A DNA stretch of 64,000 bases, taken from positions 1,188,902 through 1,252,901 of the forward strand of contig JABFGC010000002.1 of assembly GCA_013112685.1 (NCBI GenBank), given 5' to 3'. The notes under the pieces are model-generated. The model did not search any database, was not told the origin of the DNA, and saw nothing but the letters and a program-made list of their open reading frames with translations. A program made the position numbers and the translations under genes. The stretch is from Chloroflexota bacterium. Lineage in GTDB: Bacteria > Chloroflexota > Anaerolineae > Anaerolineales > Villigracilaceae. Shown here piece after piece: positions 16,289-26,300 of this stretch (position 1 is the first letter of the stretch; every line of letters starts with the position of its first letter).

Positions 16289-17167
16289 ATGAATACCCTT
16301 TCAAAGAAAATTGACTTTGCTGTGATTGTGACTGTCCAACACGCCAACCCTAACGGCGACCCGCTCAACGGCAATCGCCCGCGCGTCACTTACGAAGGTT
16401 TCGGCGAAATGTCCGACGTGTCCATCAAGCGCAAGATTCGCAACCGTCTGATGGAGATGGGCAAGGCGATTTTTGTTCAATCCGATGACAACCGCGTGGA
16501 CGATTACGGCAGTCTGCGCGAACGGGCAGAAGGAACGCTGAAAGGCGTCAACATGAGCGACAAAAAGAAGTTCCAGGAAGCCGCCTGCAAAACCTGGCTG
16601 GACGTGCGCGCCTTCGGTCAGGTATTCGCTTTCAAAGCCAAGAAGGGCAAGAAGAGTGAGGGCGAAGAGGACAGTGAGGGCGTGTCCATTCCCGTGCGCG
16701 GTCCTGTTTCCATTCATCCCGCTTTTTCGGTCGCGCCTGTGCTTGACCGTTCTTCGAGCATTCAAATCACCAAGAGCGTGAGCGGCGAACCGAGCGAAAA
16801 ACGCGGCTCCGACACGATGGGCATGAAGCATCGCGTGGATCATGGTGTGTATGTCTTCTACGGCAGCATGAATCCGCAACTGGCGAGCAAGACAGGCTTT
16901 TCAGATGAAGACGCGCAAGCCATCAAGGAAGCCCTGCGGACCCTGTTCGTCAATGACGCTTCGTCCGCCCGTCCCGAAGGGAGCATGGCGGTTCACAAGG
17001 TCTATTGGTGGGAGCATAATAGCCCAAACGGGCAGTATTCCTCCGCCAAGGTTCACCGCCTGCTCAAAGTGGTTCCCAAGTTAGATGAACCCAAGAGCAT
17101 CGAGGATTACGAAATTACGTTGGGCGAATTGTCTGGCTTGAAGTGTGAAGTGATGGATGGTGAGTGA
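16289..17167 (+). CDS. cas7c: Cas7c (Csd2), crRNA-backbone subunit of Cascade
   Basis: 292 residues, normal length. The RAMP start (FAVIVTVQHANPNGDPLNGN), RVTYEGFGEMSDVSIKRKIR, and the later MGMKHRVDHGVYVFYGS and HKVYWWEHNSPNGQYSSAKV are typical of Csd2. Several copies would coat the spacer part of the crRNA. SD AAAGGAG 8 bases before the ATG, 35 bases after cas8c. It ends just before a hairpin and an antisense HEPN/MNT pair, which separates the interference genes from cas4-cas1-cas2. Confidence 0.95.
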   Translation: MNTLSKKIDFAVIVTVQHANPNGDPLNGNRPRVTYEGFGEMSDVSIKRKIRNRLMEMGKAIFVQSDDNRVDDYGSLRERAEGTLKGVNMSDKKKFQEAACKTWLDVRAFGQVFAFKAKKGKKSEGEEDSEGVSIPVRGPVSIHPAFSVAPVLDRSSSIQITKSVSGEPSEKRGSDTMGMKHRVDHGVYVFYGSMNPQLASKTGFSDEDAQAIKEALRTLFVNDASSARPEGSMAVHKVYWWEHNSPNGQYSSAKVHRLLKVVPKLDEPKSIEDYEITLGELSGLKCEVMDGE

Positions 17168-17169
17168 CG

Positions 17170-17198
17170 AAAAGCCAGCCGCTTTTGAAGCGGCTGGC
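17170..17198 (-). terminator. Intrinsic terminator of the HEPN/MNT pair
   Basis: Perfect 11-bp stem GCCAGCCGCTT / AAGCGGCTGGC with TTG loop. On the minus strand it is followed by TTTT; on the plus strand it has no T-run. It therefore mainly stops the antisense toxin-antitoxin transcript before cas7. Confidence 0.7.
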
Positions 17199-17202
17199 AT
17201 CG

Positions 17203-17592
17203 CTACTTCAATTGACCTTCGACCCATGCCAAAACCAATCCAGCTCGTTCGATGGCTTTGCGAGCCTCCGTTTTTGTAACTGGCTCCCATTCACCGGGAT
17301 AACGGGTCTGAACGGCATATTCGGAAAGTTCGAATGACTCGTCCACTCCTTTGGGTATTTTCATACCTTGCGCTTTGAGCAGATCGAGCAACACTTCGAT
17401 GGCATGTGTTTTTGGAAAAGCAACTTCCATGTGTAACAACAGAGCCTTTAGGGCCTTCTCTACGCATTGCTGGGCATGGAAGGCGGCGTCTTCGGGCAAT
17501 ACGCCCTTTGCGACCAACGCGGTGCGCCCCAATTGCAGATCAGAGTGGGCACGCTGTAGCCACGCCATGGTGATATCAGTTGGCACGCTCAT
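17203..17592 (-). CDS. HEPN-domain protein (HEPN/MNT pair)
   Basis: 129 residues of the HEPN family: AAFHAQQCVEKALKALLLH and TKTEARKAIERAGLVLAWVE are the characteristic helices. HEPN proteins paired with minimal nucleotidyltransferases act as RNase toxins or as nucleotide-binding partners. I do not see the RX4-6H RNase motif here, so nuclease activity is doubtful and this may be the non-catalytic partner type. Its 5' end overlaps the MNT gene by 17 bases, indicating one mRNA. The pair lies antisense within the cas operon, which suggests independent insertion or a guardian role for the locus. Confidence 0.85.
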   Translation of the reverse strand: MSVPTDITMAWLQRAHSDLQLGRTALVAKGVLPEDAAFHAQQCVEKALKALLLHMEVAFPKTHAIEVLLDLLKAQGMKIPKGVDESFELSEYAVQTRYPGEWEPVTKTEARKAIERAGLVLAWVEGQLK

Positions 17593-17896
17593 ACAGCACT
17601 TTGCCTTCTCTCAGGGCAGAGCGATAGATCAAGCCCTTCGTATTGCCAAGCCGTCTGATTTGCTCTGGAGTGGCAACAATGATATCCACAGGAACGAGCA
17701 ATCCCCGCAAGGCGCGGCGCACCCGGATACCTTCCTTACGCAAATGCCTGACGCCGGGCACGATCACCAACAAGTCCAGATCGCTGTCCGGGTTGGCGTC
17801 ATCACGGGCATGCGAGCCAAAGAGAATGATCTTGTCGGGATGACTGATCTTAACGATACGCCGTGTGATTTCTGGTATTTGGTCGATCAGATTCAT
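17576..17896 (-). CDS. MNT-type minimal nucleotidyltransferase
   Basis: 106 residues, DNA polymerase beta fold. The diagnostic motif is FGSHARDDANPDSDLDLLV: GS, then DLD metal ligands; a third acidic residue is in LVPVDIIV. In HEPN/MNT toxin-antitoxin pairs this enzyme neutralises the HEPN partner, in some cases by adding AMP to it. First gene of the pair. Its promoter is probably in the 27-base gap to cas4: TATAAT on the minus strand at 17920-17915, 18 bases before the ATG, with a weak -35 (TTGAGT) inside the cas4 start. Confidence 0.88.
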   Translation of the reverse strand: MNLIDQIPEITRRIVKISHPDKIILFGSHARDDANPDSDLDLLVIVPGVRHLRKEGIRVRRALRGLLVPVDIIVATPEQIRRLGNTKGLIYRSALREGKVLYERAN

Positions 17897-17923
17897 GACA
17901 TACCTGTGAGTAGATTATAACCG

Positions 17924-18613
17924 ATGACTTCTGAGTACACTCAAGACGACCTGCTCCCCCTCTCCGGCATCCAGCATTTTCTGTTTTGCCGCCGGCAGTG
18001 GGCGCTGATCCACATCGAGCAGCAGTGGAAGGAAAATGCGCTCACTGCCGAGGGCAGGATTATGCACAAGCGCGCCGATGATCCCTTCTTTACTGAAACG
18101 CGGAACGGGGTCGTCACGGCGCGGTCAGTGCCGGTGGCTTCGTACCGGCTGGGACTGTCGGGTGTGTGCGATGTGGTGGAGTTCGTTCCCTCACCCCCAG
18201 CCCCTCTCCCACAGGGAGAGGGGTGCAAGTTGCCAAACCGTGAAGGGCTATACCTGCCCACGCCCGTGGAATACAAACGCGGCAAGGAGAAGCGCGATCA
18301 CAGTGACGAGGCGCAGTTGTGCGCCCAGGCGATGTGCCTGGAAGAAATGCTCTCGACGAACATCCCGCATGGATATTTGTATTACGGGAAGACGCGTCAC
18401 CGGGTCGAGATCGAATTTACGGCGGAGTTGCGAAGGCTGGTGGAAGACATGGCAGCCGAAATGCACAATTACTTCAGCAGAGGCTACACCCCGCGCGTCA
18501 AACCGTTCAAGGGTCGCCGCTCGTGTTCGCTGGCGGATGTGTGCCTGCCCGTGTTGCAGGAGAAGGTCATGGCGGCGTCGAAGTATATAAAACAGCAGGT
18601 TGAAAATGAATAG
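17924..18613 (+). CDS. cas4: Cas4 nuclease of the adaptation module, with an in-frame palindrome insertion
   Basis: 229 residues. RecB-like nuclease with a 4Fe-4S cluster that trims prespacers and selects the PAM. Seen: SGIQHFLFCRRQWALIH (first Cys), TPVEYKRGK nuclease lysine motif, C-terminal GRRSCSLADVCLP. Family members normally have C-x2-C-x5-C there; here the first of the three is Arg, so one cluster ligand seems missing (true or an error). Residues about 88-104 (SPPAPLPQGEG) are encoded by a GC palindrome and look like a repeat insertion in a loop. Starts 27 bases from the divergent MNT gene. Confidence 0.93.
   Translation: MTSEYTQDDLLPLSGIQHFLFCRRQWALIHIEQQWKENALTAEGRIMHKRADDPFFTETRNGVVTARSVPVASYRLGLSGVCDVVEFVPSPPAPLPQGEGCKLPNREGLYLPTPVEYKRGKEKRDHSDEAQLCAQAMCLEEMLSTNIPHGYLYYGKTRHRVEIEFTAELRRLVEDMAAEMHNYFSRGYTPRVKPFKGRRSCSLADVCLPVLQEKVMAASKYIKQQVENE
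18201..18223. repeat. GC palindrome inserted in frame in cas4
   Basis: CCCCTCTCCC - ACA - GGGAGAGGGG, perfect 10-bp arms. This CCCTCTCCC-type palindrome is a widespread bacterial dispersed repeat, and it translates here as PAPLPQGEG within cas4. Confidence 0.7.
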
Positions 18614-18614
18614 C

Positions 18615-18711
18615 AGACCTGACAGGTTTCATTGTGGCGCGTGGCGATCCAGGATTCTGTGAATCCAAATCTACTCGGTTGAGCGGACCTCCGTGAAAAC
18701 CTGTCAGGTCT
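18615..18711. repeat. Family B palindromic element between cas4 and cas1
   Basis: AGACCTGACAGGTTT and its complement, 67 bp of central sequence. It starts 2 bases after the cas4 stop and ends 11 bases before the cas1 start. No clear SD between it and cas1. Confidence 0.8.
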
Positions 18712-18722
18712 TTAGGTAACTT

Positions 18723-19754
18723 ATGAAACACCTCGGCAACATCCTGTACATCACCACGCCCGAAGCGTATCTCTCGCTCGACGGTGAGAACATCGTCGTT
18801 CAGAAGGACGAGAATACATCCACGCGCCTGCCGTTGCACAATATCGAAAACATCGTCTGCTTTACGTGGCAGGGAGCGAGTCCCGCGCTGATGGGCGCGT
18901 GCGCCGAGCGGAATATCGGTCTGTGTTTCCTCACGCCAAACGGGCGCTTTCAGGCGCGGGTCACGGGTCGGGTGAAGGGAAATGTCCTTTTGCGGAAGAG
19001 GCAGTTTGAATGGTCGGAGAAAGAGGCGCAGAGCGTCCCCATCGCTGCGTCGTTCCTGCTTGGAAAAATCTCGAATTGCAGAAAAGTCATCGAGCGCGCC
19101 ATCCGAGATCATGTGATGCTAGTGGATGCGCAGTCACTCACGGGCGCGTCGTCTTTCCTGAAAGAGACGCTCAAAGCCATCCCGAACTGCACGACGGTTG
19201 CCGACCTGATGGGCTTCGAGGGCAGCGCGGCGAAGATTTACTTTGGCGTGTTCGACCATTTGATTTTGCAGCAGCGCGAGGACTTTTTCTTCAAGGAACG
19301 CAACCGCCGCCCGCCTCTGGACAACATGAACAGCCTGCTCTCGTTTCTTTATACGCTGCTGACGAATGAATGCGCCTCAGCCCTGGAGACGGTTGGTCTT
19401 GACCCCTATATCGGATTCCTGCACCAGGACCGTCCGGGGCGTCCATCGCTCGCGCTGGACCTGATGGAGGAGTTGCGCCCCGTAATGGTTGACCGTTTGG
19501 CGCTTTCGCTGGTGAACCGCAAACAGATCACGGGCAAAGGCTTCACGCAAAAGGAAAGCGGCGGCATTCTCATGGACGACGAGACGCGCAAAGCCGTGCT
19601 CACCGCCTGGCAGGAACGGAAGAAAGAGGAGATCATGCACCCGTTTTTGAAGGAGAAGATTCCGTATGGCTTGCTTCCGCACATCCAGGCGATGCTGTTG
19701 GCGCGTCACCTGCGCGGCGATCTCGATGCGTATCCGCCGTTCTTTTGGAATTAA
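18723..19754 (+). CDS. cas1: Cas1 integrase
   Basis: 343 residues, subtype I-C length. Forms the Cas1-Cas2 complex that inserts spacers at the leader end of the array. Metal-site residues are in place: Glu in GFEGSAAKIYFG, His in IGFLHQDRPGRPSLALDL, and Glu in LMEELRP. N-terminal beta domain: NILYITTPEAYLSLDGENIV. The ATG follows a palindromic repeat with only a weak SD, so expression may depend on read-through or coupling with cas4. Downstream another family B palindrome separates it from cas2. Confidence 0.96.
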   Translation: MKHLGNILYITTPEAYLSLDGENIVVQKDENTSTRLPLHNIENIVCFTWQGASPALMGACAERNIGLCFLTPNGRFQARVTGRVKGNVLLRKRQFEWSEKEAQSVPIAASFLLGKISNCRKVIERAIRDHVMLVDAQSLTGASSFLKETLKAIPNCTTVADLMGFEGSAAKIYFGVFDHLILQQREDFFFKERNRRPPLDNMNSLLSFLYTLLTNECASALETVGLDPYIGFLHQDRPGRPSLALDLMEELRPVMVDRLALSLVNRKQITGKGFTQKESGGILMDDETRKAVLTAWQERKKEEIMHPFLKEKIPYGLLPHIQAMLLARHLRGDLDAYPPFFWN

Positions 19755-19762
19755 TCGTGAGA

Positions 19763-19796
19763 GACCCGACAGGTTTTCAGAAACCTGTCGGGTCTT
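19763..19796. repeat. Family B hairpin between cas1 and cas2
   Basis: AGACCCGACAGGTTT and its complement with a 4-base loop. Both arms carry the compensating change C for T / G for A relative to the other copies, so base pairing is preserved. Confidence 0.8.
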
Positions 19797-19808
19797 AAGG
19801 AAATTCGT

Positions 19809-20099
19809 ATGATGGTCTTGATCACCTATGACGTAAGCACCGAAACCGAGGCAGGCAAACGACGCCTGCGCAAAGTCTCGAAGAAATGCCAGGATTACGG
19901 TCAGCGCGTGCAAAACTCGGTCTTCGAATGTCTGATTGACCCGGCGCAGTTAAAGGAGTTGCAACACATCCTGCTCAAAATCATAGACCCCGAAGTGGAC
20001 AGCCTGCGCTATTATTATCTCGGCGATAACTGGAAGCGCCGCGTCGAGCACGTCGGAGCCAAACCGAGCATTGACCTGGAAGGCGCGATCATCACTTGA
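19809..20099 (+). CDS. cas2: Cas2, adaptation complex subunit
   Basis: 96 residues. Ferredoxin-like fold: MMVLITYDVSTETEAGKRRL with the conserved Asp after the first strand, and QDYGQRVQNSVFECLIDPAQ. Acts mainly as the structural bridge of the Cas1-Cas2 integrase. SD AAGGAAATT is weak-to-fair. Last cas gene; the leader and array follow 210 bases downstream in the same direction, the usual I-C order. Confidence 0.96.
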   Translation: MMVLITYDVSTETEAGKRRLRKVSKKCQDYGQRVQNSVFECLIDPAQLKELQHILLKIIDPEVDSLRYYYLGDNWKRRVEHVGAKPSIDLEGAIIT

Positions 20100-20102
20100 G
20101 GA

Positions 20103-20143
20103 TGTCATTGCGACCTCGCTCGCGGGGGAAGCAATCCCCTTGC
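20103..20143. repeat. Family A repeat, half copy after cas2
   Basis: TGTCATTGCGA, then GAAGCAATCCCC; the right half is missing. It lies at the distal edge of the leader region. Confidence 0.65.
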
Positions 20144-20149
20144 GAACCC

Positions 20150-20308
20150 CATGCTCCCATGAATTCAAGGGCAGGTTCGCAGGAAATTTTGCACCTTAAC
20201 AACCGAATATTGCTCTAAAGCGAACGATTCTGGATGTTTATCAACTATAATCAAGGAAAGTAGGACCAATATCTGGCGGTTAGGATATTTTTTTGCCCAG
20301 ATGTTGCA
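20150..20308 (+). promoter_or_regulatory. CRISPR leader
   Basis: Relatively AT-rich stretch between cas2 and the first repeat, with TATAAT at 20246 and a T-run at 20287. Array direction is set by the repeat end (GATTGAAAC at the 3' side, typical of I-C crRNA 5' handles), which makes this the acquisition end. The -35 is not clear. Confidence 0.7.
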
Positions 20309-23300
20309 GTCGCTCCCTTCATTGGGAGCGTGGATTGAAACTACAAATCAGCGGAACGTAATCAGCTCGCCGTCACGTCGCTCCCTTCATTGGGAGCGTG
20401 GATTGAAACGCGCGTGTCGTTTGGCGTGGCGGCATTGCCGTGTGTCGCTCCCTTCATTGGGAGCGTGGATTGAAACGATTTCGACCCAGTGGTAGGCGGG
20501 GGCTGTTGGGTCGCTCCCTTCATTGGGAGCGTGGATTGAAACAGCCGCACCTGCGTTAAAGGAGAAAAAATGCAAAAAGTCGCTCCCTTCATTGGGAGCG
20601 TGGATTGAAACTCCTTTACTAACGCAACTAACGCAGGTGCGGCTAGTCGCTCCCTTCATTGGGAGCGTGGATTGAAACCCACCCTCATCTCTTCCGCGCG
20701 CCAGCGTGGTTTGGGTCGCTCCCTTCATTGGGAGCGTGGATTGAAACTGCCAGCCAGTGAGCCAGGTTACAAAAGCGCGTGTCGCTCCCTTCATTGGGAG
20801 CGTGGATTGAAACTCGGCTTGCGTTACCTGCGTTAGTGTGTTATCATGTCGCTCCCTTCATTGGGAGCGTGGATTGAAACGTTCCAGCGCGGGCATTAGC
20901 GTAGCACAGGCAGGTCGCTCCCTTCATTGGGAGCGTGGATTGAAACAGTCCCGCTAAAATGTGGTAATCCATGTCTAGCATGTCGCTCCCTTCATTGGGA
21001 GCGTGGATTGAAACTTTTAGCCGCACCTGCGTTAGTTGCGTTAGTAAAGTCGCTCCCTTCATTGGGAGCGTGGATTGAAACACGGTTCTGACCTATCCTT
21101 GCGGGTCAGACGACTGGTCGCTCCCTTCATTGGGAGCGTGGATTGAAACGCCGAATTGCCCGGCGGGCGTGGGCGGGGTTGCGGGTCGCTCCCTTCATTG
21201 GGAGCGTGGATTGAAACCGCGCCGGCTCCCGCCGCCCCTCGCGGCGCGCGTCGCTCCCTTCATTGGGAGCGTGGATTGAAACATCCCAAACGCGGACCCC
21301 GAATTTGGCAAATGGGTCGCTCCCTTCATTGGGAGCGTGGATTGAAACAGACACGCCGCCAGCGGCGTGTCCAGTGTACGCAGTCGCTCCCTTCATTGGG
21401 AGCGTGGATTGAAACGGGTCGGACATTAGATGCTCCTTGCCGGTTACGAGGTCGCTCCCTTCATTGGGAGCGTGGATTGAAACTTCTGTATAAATTGTTC
21501 CACCAAATGTTTCAATAGTCGCTCCCTTCATTGGGAGCGTGGATTGAAACCAATAACGCGGCGGCATGAACACCATCAGCCGTTGTCGCTCCCTTCATTG
21601 GGAGCGTGGATTGAAACTGCGACCAATACGCCGGATGCCTGGGGGATCATGGTCGCTCCCTTCATTGGGAGCGTGGATTGAAACTTGGCGATCGCGCTGA
21701 CAGAATCCGACACGCCGCGCGTCGCTCCCTTCATTGGGAGCGTGGATTGAAACTTGTTTCCCGGCGTTTGGTCCGCTATGCCCGCAAGTCGCTCCCTTCA
21801 TTGGGAGCGTGGATTGAAACTATACGTTGTATTCCGGCGAATGATCACGTTGGAGTCGCTCCCTTCATTGGGAGCGTGGATTGAAACCGCGCCCTCAAGC
21901 CGGAACAGCGCGAGAATATCGTCGCTCCCTTCATTGGGAGCGTGGATTGAAACCCTCTCAGCGAAGAGCAGGTGATCCAGGCAATCGTCGCTCCCTTCAT
22001 TGGGAGCGTGGATTGAAACCGGCAACAGTTACTGCGCGAGAAAAAGATCGAAGAGGTCGCTCCCTTCATTGGGAGCGTGGATTGAAACCGCGCCCTCAAG
22101 CCGGAACAGCGCGAGAATATCAAGTCGCTCCCTTCATTGGGAGCGTGGATTGAAACATCAAGGCGCTTACGCCCATCGTCCAGGCGATCGCGTCGCTCCC
22201 TTCATTGGGAGCGTGGATTGAAACGATCCCGTGCCGGTGATGGGACCCCATGCGGTGGTCGCTCCCTTCATTGGGAGCGTGGATTGAAACCCGCCAGCGG
22301 ATGGAAGGTTAATTCGAGCGGCGCGTCGCTCCCTTCATTGGGAGCGTGGATTGAAACGACATATCTATGGGAAGCGCCAGGCGGGACGATTGTCGCTCCC
22401 TTCATTGGGAGCGTGGATTGAAACAATTGACGCCATCCGCACCGTGGAACGCACCGGCGTCGCTCCCTTCATTGGGAGCGTGGATTGAAACGATGCGGAG
22501 AATATGCCGCATCGGTTCGAACTTGTCGCTCCCTTCATTGGGAGCGTGGATTGAAACGGGGTCTAATGACGAGGGCGTGATCTATCGCGCCAGGTCGCTC
22601 CCTTCATTGGGAGCGTGGATTGAAACTACATCGGGCATACGTCCGAAATCGAATGGCAGGTCGCTCCCTTCATTGGGAGCGTGGATTGAAACAAGGCTGT
22701 GCTGAGATTGCACCTGTGGTTCACCGGTCGCTCCCTTCATTGGGAGCGTGGATTGAAACTCCGCAAACGGTCTTTATGTAACCTGGGACATGTCGCTCCC
22801 TTCATTGGGAGCGTGGATTGAAACTATGTCCCACGTTTTCACCGCCGTTGACACCAGTCGCTCCCTTCATTGGGAGCGTGGATTGAAACCTGATATGGAG
22901 TAATTTGCAATTGACCGGATTGTGTCGCTCCCTTCATTGGGAGCGTGGATTGAAACAGCATTCCAACATCATAACGCTTACCATTAACGAGTCGCTCCCT
23001 TCATTGGGAGCGTGGATTGAAACCATTGTCTGCGAAACTTGTTTACCACGATGAAGAAGTCGCTCCCTTCATTGGGAGCGTGGATTGAAACTGGTATGCC
23101 AATTTCTGGTGTGTTGCTTACAATTGTCGCTCCCTTCATTGGGAGCGTGGATTGAAACTAAAATGGCAATGACTGTGTTGATTGACAAACCTGGTCGCTC
23201 CCTTCATTGGGAGCGTGGATTGAAACGTTTGAATTACGACCTGAAACGTCCGTATATCAAGTCGCTCCCTTCATTGGGAGCGTGGATTGAAACCCGATCA

Positions 23301-26300
23301 CAGTCCCGGAAATTGCCTGTGCGTTGGTCGCTCCCTTCATTGGGAGCGTGGATTGAAACTGCTCCCATCCCGCTTTAATCCCCTCGATCAGGCGTCGCTC
23401 CCTTCATTGGGAGCGTGGATTGAAACGACAAGTTGACGCCCGAGGCGAAGGAAGCGCTGCAGTCGCTCCCTTCATTGGGAGCGTGGATTGAAACGTTGTA
23501 GGGAATATCATGGATGTAATTGTTGCGAAGTCGCTCCCTTCATTGGGAGCGTGGATTGAAACACCTCCTGTCCGTTGATGATCACCCGCAGGTCGTGTCG
23601 CTCCCTTCATTGGGAGCGTGGATTGAAACACCAGTAGTATGCGTGCCAACCATGTGATAGAGTCGCTCCCTTCATTGGGAGCGTGGATTGAAACCCGAAA
23701 GGAAGTCCATGTCTTTTGCGTTATAGCCAAGTCGCTCCCTTCATTGGGAGCGTGGATTGAAACTCTTGAATCTCTCCAGCCATGCCGGCGGCTGGCGTCG
23801 CTCCCTTCATTGGGAGCGTGGATTGAAACAAGCGATGGGCAGGGTTGAATGACCTGCTTAATCGCGTCGCTCCCTTCATTGGGAGCGTGGATTGAAACGT
23901 TATCCATTGCTTTTGTCAAGGCATCCACGTAGTCGCTCCCTTCATTGGGAGCGTGGATTGAAACGCCACAACTCCAAGAATAGGTGAAATTGTAGGGTCG
24001 CTCCCTTCATTGGGAGCGTGGATTGAAACAAAGACTTTCCTATGTTATGCAAAGGTCTCTGGAGTCGCTCCCTTCATTGGGAGCGTGGATTGAAACAAAA
24101 CCTTGCTTGTCGGTAAACCGTGTAACGAAATGTCGCTCCCTTCATTGGGAGCGTGGATTGAAACCTGCACCGTCACGGTCATCCGCTCGAAGTCAATGTG
24201 TCGCTCCCTTCATTGGGAGCGTGGATTGAAACGGAGTCTCCTCGATCAACCGGAACCACTCCCCGCGTCGCTCCCTTCATTGGGAGCGTGGATTGAAACC
24301 ATCAAGATTCGCAGCGGGACGAGCGGAACCCCGTCGCTCCCTTCATTGGGAGCGTGGATTGAAACTTGCAGTCGTTTGGTCAATTGTTGTACAGATGTAG
24401 TCGCTCCCTTCATTGGGAGCGTGGATTGAAACGCAATATTCTTTAACGCATATCCAAACCATTCCGTGTCGCTCCCTTCATTGGGAGCGTGGATTGAAAC
24501 CTTTTGCCCAGGCGACGAAAGCGGGACCGTGAAGTCGCTCCCTTCATTGGGAGCGTGGATTGAAACCTTTTGCCCAGGCGACGAAAGCGGGACCGTGAAG
24601 TCGCTCCCTTCATTGGGAGCGTGGATTGAAACATGGCTCACCTACGCCTACGCGACCGGGGATTTGGTCGCTCCCTTCATTGGGAGCGTGGATTGAAACA
24701 TCGCGTGCGAGTCGGTGATTACGTCCTATCTGGGTCGCTCCCTTCATTGGGAGCGTGGATTGAAACGCGTACCCGCTGATGGCGATCACGTCGCCGCCGG
24801 TCGCTCCCTTCATTGGGAGCGTGGATTGAAACTGCCCAACGTCAACAAGCGCGACCTGCAGCTGACGTCGCTCCCTTCATTGGGAGCGTGGATTGAAACG
24901 ATGAAATGGTTGCAGATGGAACAGATTTTGCTCGTCGCTCCCTTCATTGGGAGCGTGGATTGAAACGTTTTGTGAATACACTAAATACACTAGATACACG
25001 TCGCTCCCTTCATTGGGAGCGTGGATTGAAACCTTCCCAACCTTTAGAAGCCAACCAAACCACCCCGTCGCTCCCTTCATTGGGAGCGTGGATTGAAACG
25101 TTAGGTTCAACAAAATCCTATTCCTGGCGACCCTGGTCGCTCCCTTCATTGGGAGCGTGGATTGAAACATTTGAATTGGCTAATCAGCGTGCAAGAGAAT
25201 GGTCGCTCCCTTCATTGGGAGCGTGGATTGAAACAAAGGTGGACAGGTGAGGTGAGACACCTGTCCACGTCGCTCCCTTCATTGGGAGCGTGGATTGAAA
25301 CACAAACCCAACAAGTAGAGTCCAGCGATGAAGGTCGCTCCCTTCATTGGGAGCGTGGATTGAAACACCGACAAGCAAGGCTTTGAACCAGAAGTTGGTA
25401 GTCGCTCCCTTCATTGGGAGCGTGGATTGAAACCCGATTATCTTTGGTTGGATGATGGGATACGACGTCGCTCCCTTCATTGGGAGCGTGGATTGAAACC
25501 CGATTATCTTTGGTTGGATGATGGGATACGACGTCGCTCCCTTCATTGGGAGCGTGGATTGAAACGTCCCCTCAACGAGCCTGAATGTAGCCCCGGTCGT
25601 CGCTCCCTTCATTGGGAGCGTGGATTGAAACGGATGGTTTTCGTTCGGCTCGCTGGGAGGCGGGTGTCGCTCCCTTCATTGGGAGCGTGGATTGAAACTC
25701 CGCCGAATGGGATATCGTGAATGAAATTATCGCGTCGCTCCCTTCATTGGGAGCGTGGATTGAAACCACCACGCGCATACTCGCTCCAGATGCCGCCCAA
25801 GTCGCTCCCTTCATTGGGAGCGTGGATTGAAACACATCCATTTTTATAAGGAGGAAGAAGGTGAAACGTCGCTCCCTTCATTGGGAGCGTGGATTGAAAC
25901 GCTTGATTCCATCTACGCCGCACTCACCCACTCCCAGTCGCTCCCTTCATTGGGAGCGTGGATTGAAACATTGCCGCCCCCGATGATGGTGCTTGTATTG
26001 AGTCGCTCCCTTCATTGGGAGCGTGGATTGAAACGTTTCGGCGACAGGCTGCATCTTTCGCGACCTGTATATCGTCGCTCCCTTCATTGGGAGCGTGGAT
26101 TGAAACTCCGGATTGCCGCTCGCAGTAATTGAATTATCTCGTCGCTCCCTTCATTGGGAGCGTGGATTGAAACTTGACAGTACAACCGGCGGAATCCTGA
26201 TGCAAGAATAGTCGCTCCCTTCATTGGGAGCGTGGATTGAAACAAGAGGAGTAGACATCATGCCTCGCTCATGGTAGTCGCTCCCTTCATTGGGAGCGTG

